Shown: positions 46,201 through 58,428, counted from the first letter of the stretch. The stretch is DNA of 64,000 bases from Lolium rigidum (GCF_022539505.1 NC_061510.1:279206330-279270329); one strand, 5' to 3'. Program-made: numbers and translations. The notes: generated by a model not told the origin, from the sequence alone.

Positions 46201-46688
46201 AGTGAGTATTTGATCGCATTGTTTGTAGAGAGCTCAAATCCTTGCAACCTTCACAATATATTTCTTGGTTATTATTTTGATTTTCTCCATGTGAGGTTTT
46301 AGAACTTGTGTCTATGTTCATGACAATCTCAAGTTCATCAAAAATAGATTTTGTATGAAAAGCTAGACATATTAATATGTTTGGAGGTTTTACCGATACA
46401 TCATATGTAGAGAGGTCAAACCTTTCATCTTATGGTTTTATCCTCCTTTGTTGTACTATGATGTTTTTGTTTCGATGTTCCTTTAAGTTTTGGAGACCGG
46501 AAATTTCAGCACTCCTTCCCCCGAAAATTCGGGTGGGGAAATTTGTGTGGGGAGACCATAAGTTCTAGCTCTCACACTGTAGGGTTGTAATGGTTGGATT
46601 TGGGAACCTATTAACGGGCCCCTTCTTTCTCGATGGTCCCCAAGCTCTTGAGCACGACTTTTCTCTCTGTTGTTGACCCTCTTACGCT
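43221..46688. other. Anonymous DNA (copy 2)
   Basis: Counterpart of 32761-36226. The stretch 43515-45678 appears base-for-base identical to copy 1. No gene is recognised. Confidence 0.45.
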
Positions 46689-47393
46689 TGTTGTCGTCGT
46701 GGTGAACAGACAGATGCCATGGGATTGCTTAAGTTGGGGCCGAATGTGCGCTAGAGGATTCGGGTGAGGGTTTTGGTATGGATGGGATGGATTCCGGATG
46801 GATTTCCTATGAACTTGGCCTTGGCCAGAGGTAGAAGAAGATGAACACAAGAACTATTTCCCCTTCAGATCTTTCTATTCCTTGATCATAAGAGGTTACA
46901 GGTTTTTGGATACAAGGTTGGACGTACCCGCGTATGGGTGTACCCCCTCTCCTTATATAGGGGAGAGGGTGGCTTACAAGGGAAGAAACCCTAGGAAACC
47001 CTAATGGGATCTTTGACTAGACAAACTACTTTACAAAGCTTCTTTAGCTACCGGCGTCACCGGTATCTCTTTAATCAGGGAGGCTGACGTCCTCCGGTAC
47101 CTTTTACGTCATCATCTGTTTTAGCTCCAGAGCTTCGATTAAAGCTGAAGTGCTTCGCTCATCTTTGTCCTCTAGCTCCTTAGAGAATCTTTGACTAGTC
47201 TTGCCGACGTGCTACGGTGTAGCTCTGTACCGGTAATCCGGTACCTTCTTAGCTTATTCCGGTTTACCCCTCCTGGGATACCGGTATAGATTTACTTAGC
47301 CAAAAGCTTAGCTTCACAGTCCGGAATAATCTTTAAACCGGTAACTTGATGGCTCAAACCATCCGGTTTGGCATACCGGGGGTCATCCCCACA
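46689..47393 (-). repeat. LTR F (copy 2)
   Basis: Same minus-oriented LTR as 36227-36930 with its TATA box near 46958 and the purine-rich stretch to its right. It differs by a few single-base changes. Confidence 0.55.
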
Positions 47394-48300
47394 ATATTAG
47401 TCCCCGAAGCTGGTATAGTCCGGTGGATCTTATCCAATGGACCATGCCAGGTTCCATACATACAAGGTACCGGTTTAATCCTTCCGGTATCCGGTTCAAA
47501 CCCTCCGGCATTTTTTGCAGAACTTATCTCTCCATCTCAAGCTTTTCCGGTTTCTTCGTCATTTAAACCTTCCTCGGCGAAGTCGAGAATTTTTCGGGCA
47601 CAGTGCCTGTCAGTGACATGCGACTGTTTCTGACGCTGCAGGTGTCGAGGTCACTTCCTTCGGCTTCGCGCTAGCATTTATGGCGCCACACCGGATCCTC
47701 GCGGCCGTTCCGGATCCGTGTGGCCTCCCTGTGGCATTCCGTTTTCCGCGCGTGTATCATTGCGCCTCGTGGCGGCCCACGAACCGAACCGCCGGGCCCA
47801 GCGGTTGCCGGCCCACGAATCCTTCTCCCTATTTAAGGGGGGAGCGGTTCCTTCTCCTCTTCTTCTCCGCACTCACGACTTCTCACGCGCCTAGAGCTCT
47901 TAGCCCGTTGCGCTTCTGCTGCCGTCGTTCGCCGCCAGAGCTCTGCGCCCCGACGAACCTCCGCCGCGTGTGCCGAGCTCCGCTGCGGTGAGATTCTCCG
48001 CCGCGCCTACGCTGTTGCTGCATCGGGCGCCCCTCGGCGACCTCTATTTTCCTCCTCCGCTGTCGTCTTCTTCGCCTGTAACTTCGCCACCTCTCCGGCG
48101 ACCGTCGTCCTCAACGTCCTCCACCGCCTCAGGTTAGCCTCAATGCCTCTAAAGTTTCTTCTTTTTGCCTTCTAGTTCTTGGACCGGTAGGGGATTTACT
48201 TTCCCTTTTCTTTTGGTTTTTCTCTTACTCGTAGATCTTCGCGCGAGGCTAGATCTTGAGAAAACCGTTTGTGGGTAGATTTGGACACTTTTAGTCCGGT

Positions 48301-51300
48301 ATGTCTTCTGAAGATTATCTTTCCGAATCTGCCGGCAACAGCCATCACGACGAGGCCTCCGACGGGCTTTCGGCTGAACTCGCCCGGATGGAGGCTTCCT
48401 CCTCCGCTCCTGAAGCCGGTACCGGGAGAGGCCAAGAGGCCAGCAGCTCCGGCCAAGGTTCCGGTGCGAACCTGGCCGCGATCACCCGCGGAGCCTGGAA
48501 GGGCTCCGATGTAAAGCAGCCGGAGATTGACTGGTTGTACAACTCCCGCAACGGCGCAGGTGTCCTGCCGGATCCCGCGCGACGAGGTGGAACCCGTGCC
48601 CGAACCCGGAGAATACGTGGGTTTCTCCGCTCACTTTGAGCGCGGCTTCGGCCTTCCTGCTTCTGATTTTTCCGCGAATTCCTTGACTTCTACAAACTCC
48701 AACCCCATCATCTTCCTGGCAATGCCATTTTCTATCTCTCTTGCTTTGTTTCTTTCATGGAGGCCTACATTGGCCTCCTTCCCACTAAAGAATCTTTCGC
48801 TCGCTTCTTTGGCCTTCGGATCAACTCGGTCCAAGGCAAGAACATCCCCAACCCTAAACCTCCGGTGCAGTGCGGATCCTGCATCATCAGCGCGCGCCAG
48901 GGGAGTTTCTTTTTCAAACTCACCGGTCTGGAGTCATGCCGGGTATGGAAACAGACCTTTTTCTACGTGAAGAACAAGGGCGCCGCTGATTTCATCAATC
49001 TGCCGGCTTACCTTCCGGGGACGCCAACGAAGGCCAACTGGAAGTTCAATCCGGGAACCATCCATATCGAAACCAACCGGATTGTTCGATTCCTGGCGGA
49101 GCTCAAGAGGGACACGGACATCTGTTCCGATGATATCATCCGCGCGTTCATCTCACGCCGGGTGCTTCCCCTTCAGCGCCGGGCTCACAACATGAGCCAG
49201 ATGTGTGGCCCCCGCGATCCCACCAAGATCACCAGCTGCCCCTTAAGCAAGGAGGACGTAGCGCTTAAGGCTAGGCAAATTTGCCAAACCAACATGCCGC
49301 TGGACTTGGAGTGGGGCTTCCTTCCCCTCAGCTCCCTGAATCTCCCAACTGCTGAAGTAAGAAATTAAGCAAACCGGATTGTTTTTCCGGTAGCTTCTGA
49401 TGTGTAGCTAACTGTCTTTTTTCTCTTTTTCAGGCCTGCACGCGCTTTCCTCGCATTGCTGCGGAGGCACAAGGCCCTTGCCGCAAGCGTGCCTTGGACG
49501 AGGAGGACCCAGATCCTTACGTCGTTGGGAATAAGCACAAGATGGGCAGGACCCACACCCCGCGCCCCGGTAACTTTCCAACCGCAGCTTCCGGTTCCAA
49601 TGATGAGGTCACAGTTCTCGATGTATTTTATTCTTTCGCTTCCTCATATACTGTCTTTCTGTAGATCTCTCCTCAGCCAGCGCGAACCCAAAGGTTGTGG
49701 AGCGTGCCACTCCGCTGCGGCGAGAGGTTGGCGAGGAGTTCCTGGAGAAGCTCTCCTCCCGGGGCCAAAAGAAGAAGGCACCGACACCCGAAGCCGGTTC
49801 GAGCGATGCTCCTCCCGCCAAGCGCTCCCGGAAGGAAGTCGTTGGCGGGAAACAGGTCACCGCTAAGCACTACCGGAAGCGTGAGATGCCGGTTGCTTCC
49901 GGGTAAACTTCCGTTTCCCCTTCCCTTTTTGTTCCGTGAATCTCTTTTTCCGGCTACTTTTTCTGAACTTCTTTTTCTTTTATCTTTTCAGGCCTGCGCT
50001 CAAGATCACCAAGAGCGCCACCGGCATGAGGCCGGAGACCTCGGAGGATGCCGCCAGGGCCTCACCTCCTCCTCGACCAAGCCCGGTACCCTCTGGTACC
50101 GGCAACCCTTCTGCCTCCCCTCTGGGAGGCACCACAAGTGCGGGGCGCGCGGCCCCTGAACCTGCTGATCTCCGCGCGGAGGAGGACCTTGTCTCCCCTC
50201 CAGAAGCCCAAGACACCGGCGCCAGCAACATCGGCGCCGGCACCAAAGCTGCCGGGAGGGCGGAACCTCAGGTTCCTCCCGTCCCAAAGAAGAAGAAGAA
50301 GACACATGCTTCCTCCCCCTCTAAGACCGTGCCGGATTCTTCTGCACCGGCAAGCTCCGCCCCGAGCAAAGGATTCACCCGAAGCTCCTGCGCCAACCAG
50401 GACAACACCAACACCTCCACCGGCTGCCTCTACCGGTGAGCCTGCCGCCGCCAAGCCAACACCACCAGAGGGCACCAAGCTCTCCGCGCAAGAACCCGCG
50501 GCGGTGGCCACCGCTGCCAGCGCTCCCTCCTTCGGCTCGTGGTCCCTCGTACTGCACGCCGGCCACGCCACCATTGTGTCCGGAGAAACGGCTTCAGCCT
50601 AGCTGGGCCGGATCACGGAGCTCACCCGCGGAGGAGCTGACCTGGGCCATCTACTTGATTATGCTGAGAAGTGGAATCAAGCAGACATGCCCCGCCGATG
50701 CGTGGCCTCGGGAAGGATAAGCTGCCGGTGGTTGATCCTACCGGCCCCCGGAGCACTGGGCATCACTTTGGCCGGCTGCGGCGCGCGGTCAAAGAATTTG
50801 ACACCGCGTGGCACGACGCCAACAACAATGTTGTGGTAAGTTGCACAAACTTCATAGCTCTTTAAATCTATGCTGGTTCTTACTCTTTCAAGATTATATA
50901 TATCTCCTCGGTCCCCGAGTTTCGGGTTGAGAGCATAGCTCTTAGCGCGAAACTTTGTTAGAAACACAAAAAACCGGCATAGCCAGTCCCCGAGTTTCGG
51001 GTTGAGAGCGCAGTTCTTAACGCGAAACTTTGTTAGAAACACAAAAACCGGCATAGCCAGTCCCCGAGTTTCGGGTTGAGAGCGCAGCTCTTAGCGCGAA
51101 ACTTCTTTCTATACCGGCATCTTTTTTACCTGAATTCTTTAACTTGAACAGGGCATGCTGGACGTCCGGAAGCAGCTCTTCGAGGAGCTTCTGTGGGAGC
51201 ACCGGGAGCTTTCCGAGGCTCACAGCAAGTGCCAAGGTTAGTTTTTGTGCCCCTGGCTTCTTTTTACCGGTTGCTTTTCCTTTTAGCATTTACAAACTCT

Positions 51301-51326
51301 TTGCACACCAGCTGTTCCGGAAGCCA
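48301..51326 (+). pseudogene. PF04195-like gene, copy 2, 5' part
   Basis: Same gene as 37838-40868. Exon 1 ends at 49356 (GTAAG donor), and exon 2 starts at 49434 after CAG. Copy 2 shares the T-run deletion near 48665 and the in-frame TAG at 50600-50602. It has its own lesions: a 5-nt loss near 48550 and a shift near 50365. It keeps frame where copy 1 is shifted near 38710, so the remainder of exon 1 reads intact to the donor. It also keeps the small coiled-coil exon at about 51152-51237. An exon is interrupted at 51326 by element B, and the remaining exons lie at 58429-59580. Inactive. Confidence 0.7.
50911..51121 (+). repeat. Tandem repeat, about 2.8 x 75 bp, in an intron (copy 2)
   Basis: Same three-unit array as at 40453-40663, with the same hairpin-forming unit. 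Only minor base differences were seen. Confidence 0.85.
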
Positions 51327-52851
51327 TGATAACCCACAAGTATAGGGGATCGCAACAGTCTTCGAGGGAAGTAAAACCCAAATTTATTGATTAGACACAA
51401 GGGGAGGTAAAGAATACTTATAAGCCTTAACAACTGAGTTGTCAATTCAGCTGCACCTGGAAAAGCACTAGTAATAGGGGTGATGTGAAAGCAGCAGTAA
51501 TATGAGAGCAATAGTAAAAGTAACACAGCAGCAGTAGCAGTAATATGAATGGCACCAGAAAATAGTAGATACTACTTCCAATGACATGTAGAACAAGTAT
51601 ATGATGATGAGAGATGGACCGGGGTTCCCAGCTATCTTCACTAGTGGTAACTCTTCCAATAACAAGTGTTGGGTGAACAAATTACAGCTTGGGCAATTGA
51701 TAGGATTGAAATAGCATTAAGACAGAACATCAAGATTATTAATCATGTAGGCATGTTTTCCATATATAGTCATACATGCTCGCAATGAGAAACTTGTACA
51801 ACATCTTTTGTCCTACCAGCCGGTGGCAGCCGGGCCTCAAGGGAATCTACTGGAAATTAAGGTACTCCTTTTAATAGAGCACCGGAGCAAAGCATTAACA
51901 CTTGGTGAAAACATGTGATCCTCATACCTAAGCCTTCCCCTCCAGTTATCCCAGTTGCTGTCACTCTGGGGCCTCGGGTTCCGGACATAGACATGTGCAA
52001 ACAACTTGTAGATACAATCTAAGCAATTAGTATAGAGCTTAAATCTAAGATCATGCCACTCGGGCCCTAGTGAAAGGCATTAAACACAAAACATTGCAGC
52101 AACAATAACTTCACAAACTTTATAGATAGACTAATCATAATGTAACAATCCATCGGATCCCAACAAACACAACACCAATTACATCAGATGAATCTCAATC
52201 ATGTAAGGCAGCTCATGAGATCATTGTATTGAAGTACATGGGGAGAGAGTACCAACTAGCTACAGCTAGAACCCGTAGTCCATGGGGGAACTACTCACGG
52301 AGCATGATGGAGGCGGTGGCGTTGATGGAGATGGCTTCCGGGGCACTTCCCGTCCCGGCGGCGTGCCGGAACAGAGACCTCTGTCCCCCGAAATGGAGTT
52401 TCGCGATGGCGGCGGCGCCCCTGGAGTCTTTCTGGAGTTTCATCAATTCGTATCGCGTTTTTAGGTCGAAAGGGCTTATATAGGCGAAGAGGCGGCGCAG
52501 GAGGGGCACCAGGGCGCCCTCCCCACCTGGCGGCGTGGCCAGGCCTGGGCCCGCGCCCAGGTGTGGTGTGGTGGCCCCCTGGCCCGCCTCCGACTCTCCT
52601 TCGGTGTTCTGGAGACTTCCGAGAAAAATAAGATATTTGGTCTTTGTTTCGTCGAATTCCGAGAATATTGCCCGAACAGCCTTTCTGGAACCAAAAACAA
52701 CAGAAAACAGGAACTGGCACTTCGGCATCTTGTTAATAGGTTAGTTCCGGAAAACGCATAAAAACATTATAAAGTGCAAGCAAAACATGTAGGTATTGTC
52801 ATAAAACAAGCATGGAACATCAGAAATTATAGGTACGTTGGAGACGTATCA
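51327..52851 (-). repeat. 3' LTR of element B
   Basis: 1525 bp with ends TGATACGTCTCC and GGGTTATCA on the minus strand. It contains a TATA box (TATATAAG on the minus strand, near 52476-52483). The polypurine tract directly precedes it on the minus strand (52853-52868). Confidence 0.9.
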
Positions 52852-52852
52852 A

Positions 52853-52868
52853 GCATCCCCAAGCTTAG
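52853..52868 (-). other. Polypurine tract region of element B, with two internal copies
   Basis: The plus-strand 16-mer GCATCCCCAAGCTTAG (minus strand CTAAGCTTGGGGATGC) abuts the 3' LTR. Exact copies lie inside the element at 54615-54630 and 54672-54687. The terminal copy would prime plus-strand DNA synthesis. The internal copies could act as additional (central) tracts. Confidence 0.75.
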
Positions 52869-54601
52869 TTCCTGCTCGCCCTCGAGTAGGTAAACGATAA
52901 AAAGAATAATTTCTGTAGTGACATGCTACTTACATAATCTTGATCATACTATTGTAAAGCATATGAGATGAATGCAGTGACTCAAGGCAATGATCTATAG
53001 TTTGCTAACAAATAGATAACATATAGCAAAACTTTTCATGAATAGTACTTTCAAGACAAGCATCAAAAGTCCTGCATAAGAGTTAACTCATAAAGCAATA
53101 AATTCAAAGTAAAGGAATTGAAGCAACACAGAGGAAGATTTAAGTTTCAGCAATTGCTTTCAACTTTCAACATGCATATCTCATGGATAATTGTCAATAC
53201 AGAGTAATATGATGAATGCAAATAAGCAAGTATGTAAGAATCAATGCACAGTTGACACAAGTGTTTGCTTCTAAGATGGAAGGAAGTAGGTAAACTGACT
53301 CAACATAAAGTAAAAGAAAGGCCCTTCGTAGAGGGAAGCAGGGATTAAATCATGTGCTAGAGCTTTTTAAGTTTTGAAATCATATAGAGAGCATAAAAGT
53401 AAAGTTTTGACAGGTGTTTGTTGTTGTCAACGAATGGTAGTGGGCACTCTAACCCCCTTGCCAAACAGACTTTCAAAGAGCGGCTCCCATGAAGGACGTT
53501 ATCTCTACCAGCAAGGTAAATCATCCCTCTTCTCTTTTGTTTACACATGTACTTTAGTTTTATTTATGGATGACACTCCTCCCAACCTTTTGCTTACACA
53601 AGCCATGGCTAACCGAATCCTCGGGTGCCTTCCAACATTCACATACCATGAAGGAGTGTCTATTTGCAAAATTAAGTTGCTTACTGATGAATCGGGGCAA
53701 AACATGTGAAGATAATTATTAATGAAAGTTAATTAATTGGGGCTGGGAACCCCATTGCCAGCTCTTTCTGCAAAATTATTGGATAAGCGGATATGCAACT
53801 AATCCATTGGTGAAAGCTGCCCAACAAGATTGAAAGATAAAACACCACATACTTCCTCATGAGCTATAAAACATTGACACAAATAAGGAGTAATAAAGTT
53901 TTGAATTGTTTAAAGGTAGCACATGAAGTATTTACTTGGAATGGCAGAAAATACCACATAGTAGGTAGGTATGGTGGACACACATGACATAGGTTTTGGC
54001 TCAAGGTTTTTGGATGCACGAGAAGTATTTCCTCTCAGTACAAGGCTTTGGCTAGCAAGGTTGTTTGAAGCAAACACAAGTATGAACCGGTACAGCAAAA
54101 CTTACATAAGAACATATTGCAAGCATTATAAGACTCTACATTGTCTTCCTTGTTGCTCAAACACTTCTACTAGAAAATATCTAGACCTTAGAGAGACCAA
54201 TCATGCAAACCAAATTTCAACAAGCTCTACGGTATTTCTCCACTAATAGGTTTAAACTACATGATGCAAGAGAAACATGATCTACTTGAGAGCTCAAAAC
54301 AATTGCCAAGCATCAAATTATCCAAGACAATATGAGGCATTTTCTATTTCCAACCAAATAGCAATAAATGCAATAGCTTCCAACTTTTGTCATTGAACAT
54401 TAAAAGTAAAACGAAGAACACAAGTGTTCATATGAAAAAGCGGAGCGTGTATCTCTCCCACACAAGGATTGCTAGGATCCGATCTTATTCAAACAAAAAC
54501 AAAAATAAAAACACACAGACGCTCCAAGTAAAGAACATAAGATGTGACCGAATAAAAATATAGTTTCATTAGAGGTGACCTGATAAGTTGTTGATGAAGA
54601 A

Positions 54602-54622
54602 GGGGATGCCTTGGGCATCCCC
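54602..54622 (-). other. Perfect hairpin containing the polypurine-like motif (B)
   Basis: GGGGATGCC-TTG-GGCATCCCC forms a 9-bp perfect stem with a 3-nt loop. It overlaps the first internal polypurine-like copy. The equivalent structure in element A is at 21207-21225. Confidence 0.75.
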
Positions 54623-55302
54623 AAGCTTAGACGCTTGAGTCTTCTTGAAATATGCGAGGATGAACCACGGGGCATCCCCAAGCTTAGACTTTTCACTCTT
54701 CTTGATCATATATCATCCTCCTCTCTTGACCCTTGAAAACTTCCTTCACACCAAACTTCTCATAAACTTCATTAGAGGGGTTAGTACTCAAAAAACTTTA
54801 ATCCACCTTGGCCCTGTAGTGACACATTGTAAGAACTCAATAAAACATTAGCTACATCTGTCCACGTCTAGAAAGCCTCACTTAAAGTCCACAAGAGACA
54901 ATGCAAAAAACAGAGCCAGAATCTGTCAAAACAGAACAGCCAGTAAAGACGAATTTTTAAGAGGTACTTTCGTTGCTCAAATCAGAAAACTCAAAACTAA
55001 TGAAAGTTGCGTACATATCCGAGGATCGCTCACGAATTGGCAGATTTTTCTGAGTTACCTACAGAGAATCCTACCCAAATTCGTGACGAGCAAGAAATCT
55101 GTTTCTGCGCAGAAATCCAAATCTAGCATCAACCTTCTATTAGAGACTTCACTTGGCACAACATTGCAATAAAATAAAGATAAGGAGAGGTTGCTACAGT
55201 AGTAACAACTTCCAAGACACAACAAAACAGTAGCAAAATAAAGACATGGGTTATCTCCCAAGAAGTGCTTTCTTTATAGCCATTAAGATGAGCTCAGCAG
55301 TT

Positions 55303-56627
55303 TTAATGATGCACTCGCAAGGAATAAGAGTTGAAGCAAAGGAGAGCATCAAAAAGAAAGTTCAAAACACATTTAAGTCTAACCCACTTCCTATGCATAG
55401 GAATCTTGTTCACAAATAAATTCATGAAGAACAAAGTGACAAGCATTGGAAGATAAAACAAGAGTAACTTCAAAAATTTAAGCATATAGAGAGGTGTTTT
55501 AGTACCATGCAAATTTCTACAACCATATTTTCCTCTCTCATAATAATTTCTAGTAGCTTCATGAACAAACTCAACAATATAACTATCACATAAAGCATGT
55601 TTTTCATGATCCACAAACACATAATTTTTATCAAGCTCAGAAATAACAGGATTAAAACTTTCAAACCCACTTTTATCAATAATGTAACAAGATGATTGAT
55701 CAATCTCAAAAGATATGGGACTCATAGATAAAGTCAAGATCTCTCCAATCCCATTTTCATTAGTAGTACAATTAATAATATCAAGTAACATAGGACCATC
55801 ATCTAGAGATTTATCATAAACATTTGCCAAGCAAAATCTTTAGTACCATGCATTTCGACATCAGGAACAAACAAAGCATTATCATAAGATTTATCAAAAT
55901 AGCATGGATTATCATGAATAACAGTAGCATAATTATTCTCGCAAGTTTTACTCATAGGGAATATTTCAAGAGAATCCACAGGAACATAACATTCATCCTC
56001 CTTTGGTAAACATGGAGGACAATCAAATAGTGTAAGAGATAAAGAGTTACTCTCATTAGAAGGTTGGCATGGGTAGCTAATCCATTCTTCCTCCTTTTGT
56101 TCATCACTCTCCTCTTCTTTTTCATCCAATGAGCTTTCAGGTTCATCAATTTCTTCTTCCACTGGTTCCTGCAAATTGTGAGTGCATTCTTGTGCATTAA
56201 TGAGTCTCTCTTTATAATCAATGATATAAGGATTATCACTGTAGCTTTCTATGAAAAAATTAAGGATAGAAGAGACATAATCTTTAAGGTCCTTACAAAC
56301 CACACAAGTTTCATAATTTTTAGACATGAATGATTCTATCTCAGAAGCTCCCATAAACAAAACAAATTGTTCTACTTCTTCGAACCCAAAATGAATATAG
56401 CTATTCCAATTATAGTTCTTAATTAAAACTTCTTCACTAAAGCCACATTGAAATTTAAGATGTTTAGTATCCTGTTGAGAGCAACAGTTTATATCATGGC
56501 GTTTAAGCAAGATTTTAGCAATTGTATTCAATTTTTCTATCACAACACTCATAACTTTTCCCGTTCTTGATTCTCTATAATTATTATATAATTCAATAAG
56601 CTCCAAATAGGTTGTGGGTTCTCCCAT
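55303..56627 (-). pseudogene. Uncharacterised retrotransposon protein (element B)
   Basis: Two overlapping frames (56627-55803, 274 aa; 55830-55303, 175 aa) are one reading frame of about 440 codons, split by a single-base loss in a T run near 55815-55830. The N-terminal part has a Glu-rich acidic region ('EEEIDEPESSLDEKEEES'). The C-terminal ~85 residues match the element A protein ('SYIVEF', 'RGKYGCRN', 'HGTKT', 'IPMHRKW') and hold two hydrophobic, possibly membrane-spanning stretches. No Gag, protease, reverse transcriptase or integrase motif is seen. It starts about 240 bp after the primer-binding site, the normal position of gag. Function unknown. Confidence 0.65.
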
Positions 56628-56708
56628 AGCAACAGTTTTTAATTTTTCGGTTTTTCAAATTTTTATGGATTTTCGGGTATATGAGGAAAATAAAACAAGA
56701 CTAAAACA

Positions 56709-56798
56709 ACTAGACAAAAGTAAACTAAGCAAAATAATACTAGACAGAAATAAACTAAGCACAAATAAACTAGACAAAAGTAAACTAAGCAAAACAAA
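56709..56798 (-). repeat. 3 x 30-bp tandem repeat in the leader of element B
   Basis: Degenerate units beginning ACTAGACA start at 56709, 56739 and 56769 between the primer-binding site and the ORF. An AG-dinucleotide run follows at about 56811-56820. Slippage or a leader function is possible. Confidence 0.7.
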
Positions 56799-56863
56799 AT
56801 AAAATAAAACAGAGAGAGAGGTAGAGTGTACTCCCCAGGTGAACTTATGAGTAGAGCTATGCC

Positions 56864-56881
56864 TCCCCGGCAACGGCGCCA
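56864..56881 (-). other. Primer-binding site, tRNA-Asp type (element B)
   Basis: Minus strand TGGCGCCGTTGCCGGGGA, 11 bp from the LTR. It is a perfect complement of the tRNA-Asp 3' end and identical to the site in element C. Confidence 0.88.
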
Positions 56882-56892
56882 GAAAATAGACT

Positions 56893-58428
56893 TGATAACC
56901 CACAAGTATAGGGGATCGCAACAGTCTTCGAGGGAAGTAAAACCCAAATTTATTGATTCGACACAAGGGGAGGTAAAAAATACTTATAAGCCTTAACAAC
57001 TGAGTTGTCAATTCAGCTGCACCTGGAAAAGCACTAGTAACAGGGGTGATGTGAAAGCAGCAGTAATATGAGAGCAATAGTAAATGTAACACAGCAGCAG
57101 TAGCAGTAATATGAGAGCAATGGCACCAGAAAATAGTTGATACTACTTCCAATGACATGTAGAACGAGTATATGATGATGCGAGATGGACCTGGGTTCCC
57201 AGCTATCTTCACTAGTGGTAACTCTTCCAATAACAAGTGTAGGGTGAACAAATTACAGTTGGGCAATTGATAGGATTGAAATAGCATTAAGACAGAACAT
57301 CAAGATTATTAATCATGTAGGCATGTTTTCCATATATAGTCATACGTGCTCGCAATGAGAAAATTGTACAACATCTTTTGTCCTACCAGCCGGTGGCAGC
57401 CGGGCCTCAAGGGAATCTACTGGAAATTAAGGTACTCCTTTTAATAGAGCACCGGAGCAAAGCATTAACACTTGGTGAAAACATGTGATCCTCATACCTA
57501 AGCCTTCCCCTCCAGTTATCCCGCTTCTTGTCACTCTGGGGCCTCGGGTTCCGGACATAGACATGTGCAAACAACTTGTAGATACAATCTAAGCAATAAG
57601 TATAGAGCTTAAATCTAAGATCATGCCACTCGGGCCCTAGTGACGGGCATTAAACACAACAAGATTGCAGCAATAATAACTTCACAAACTTTATAGATAG
57701 ACTAATCATAATGTAACAATCCATCGGATCCCAACAAACACAACACCAATTACATCAGATGAATTTCAATCATGTAAGGCAGCTCATGAGATCATTGTAT
57801 TGAAGTACATGGGGGAGAGAGTACCAACTAGCTACAACTAGAACCCGTAGTCCATGGGGGAACTACTCACGGAGCATGCTGGAGGCGGTGGCGTTGATGG
57901 AGATGGCTTCCGGGGCACTTCCCCGTCCCGGCGGCGTGCCGGAACAGAGACTCTCGTCCCCGAAACGGAGTTTCGCGATGGCGGCGGCGCCCTGGAGTCT
58001 TTCCGGAGTTTCGTCAATTCGTATCGCGTTTTAGGTCGAAAGGGCTTATATAGGCGAAGAGGCGGCGCGGGAGGGGCACCGGGCGCCCTCCCACCCGGCG
58101 GTGCGGCCGGGCCCGGGCCGGTGCCCGGTGTGGTGTGGTGGCCCCTCGGCCCGCCTCCGACTCTCCTTCGGTGTTCTGGAGACTTCCGGGAAAAATAAGA
58201 TATTTGGTCTTCGTTTCGTCGAATTCCGAGAATATTGCCCGAACAGCCTTTCTAGAAACAAAAACAACAGAAAACAACAGAAAACAGGAACTGGCACTTC
58301 GGCATCTTGTTAATAGGTTAGTTCCGGAAAACGCATAAAAACATTATAAAGTGCGAGCAAAACATGTAGGTATTGTCATAAAACAAGCATGGAACATCAG
58401 AAATTATAGGTACGTTGGAGACGTATCA
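56893..58428 (-). repeat. 5' LTR of element B
   Basis: 1536 bp, near-identical to 51327-52851. Differences include an extra 'aaaacaacag' unit near 58260 and CpG-context changes between 58070 and 58135. Confidence 0.9.

Larger units (their letters stand above)
41566..51923 (+). repeat. Large duplicated segment, copy 2
   Basis: Counterpart of 31107-41465. Copy 2 continues without interruption through the whole element B and into the downstream exons of the gene. It is therefore the copy with intact right-hand context, while copy 1 has the intact left-hand context (element C interior and D). Confidence 0.95.
51327..58428 (-). mobile_element. Non-autonomous LTR retrotransposon B, complete
   Basis: A 7.1-kb element in minus orientation with both LTRs (51327-52851 and 56893-58428), a primer-binding site, an ORF and a polypurine tract. 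Flanks read AGCCA (51322-51326) and AGCCT (58429-58433), a 5-bp target duplication with one mismatch. It inserted into an exon of the PF04195-like gene. The LTRs differ at relatively few sites, largely CAG/CGG or CTGG/CCGG changes, suggesting a fairly recent insertion. It has no recognisable gag or pol, so it depends on other elements to move. Confidence 0.9.
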
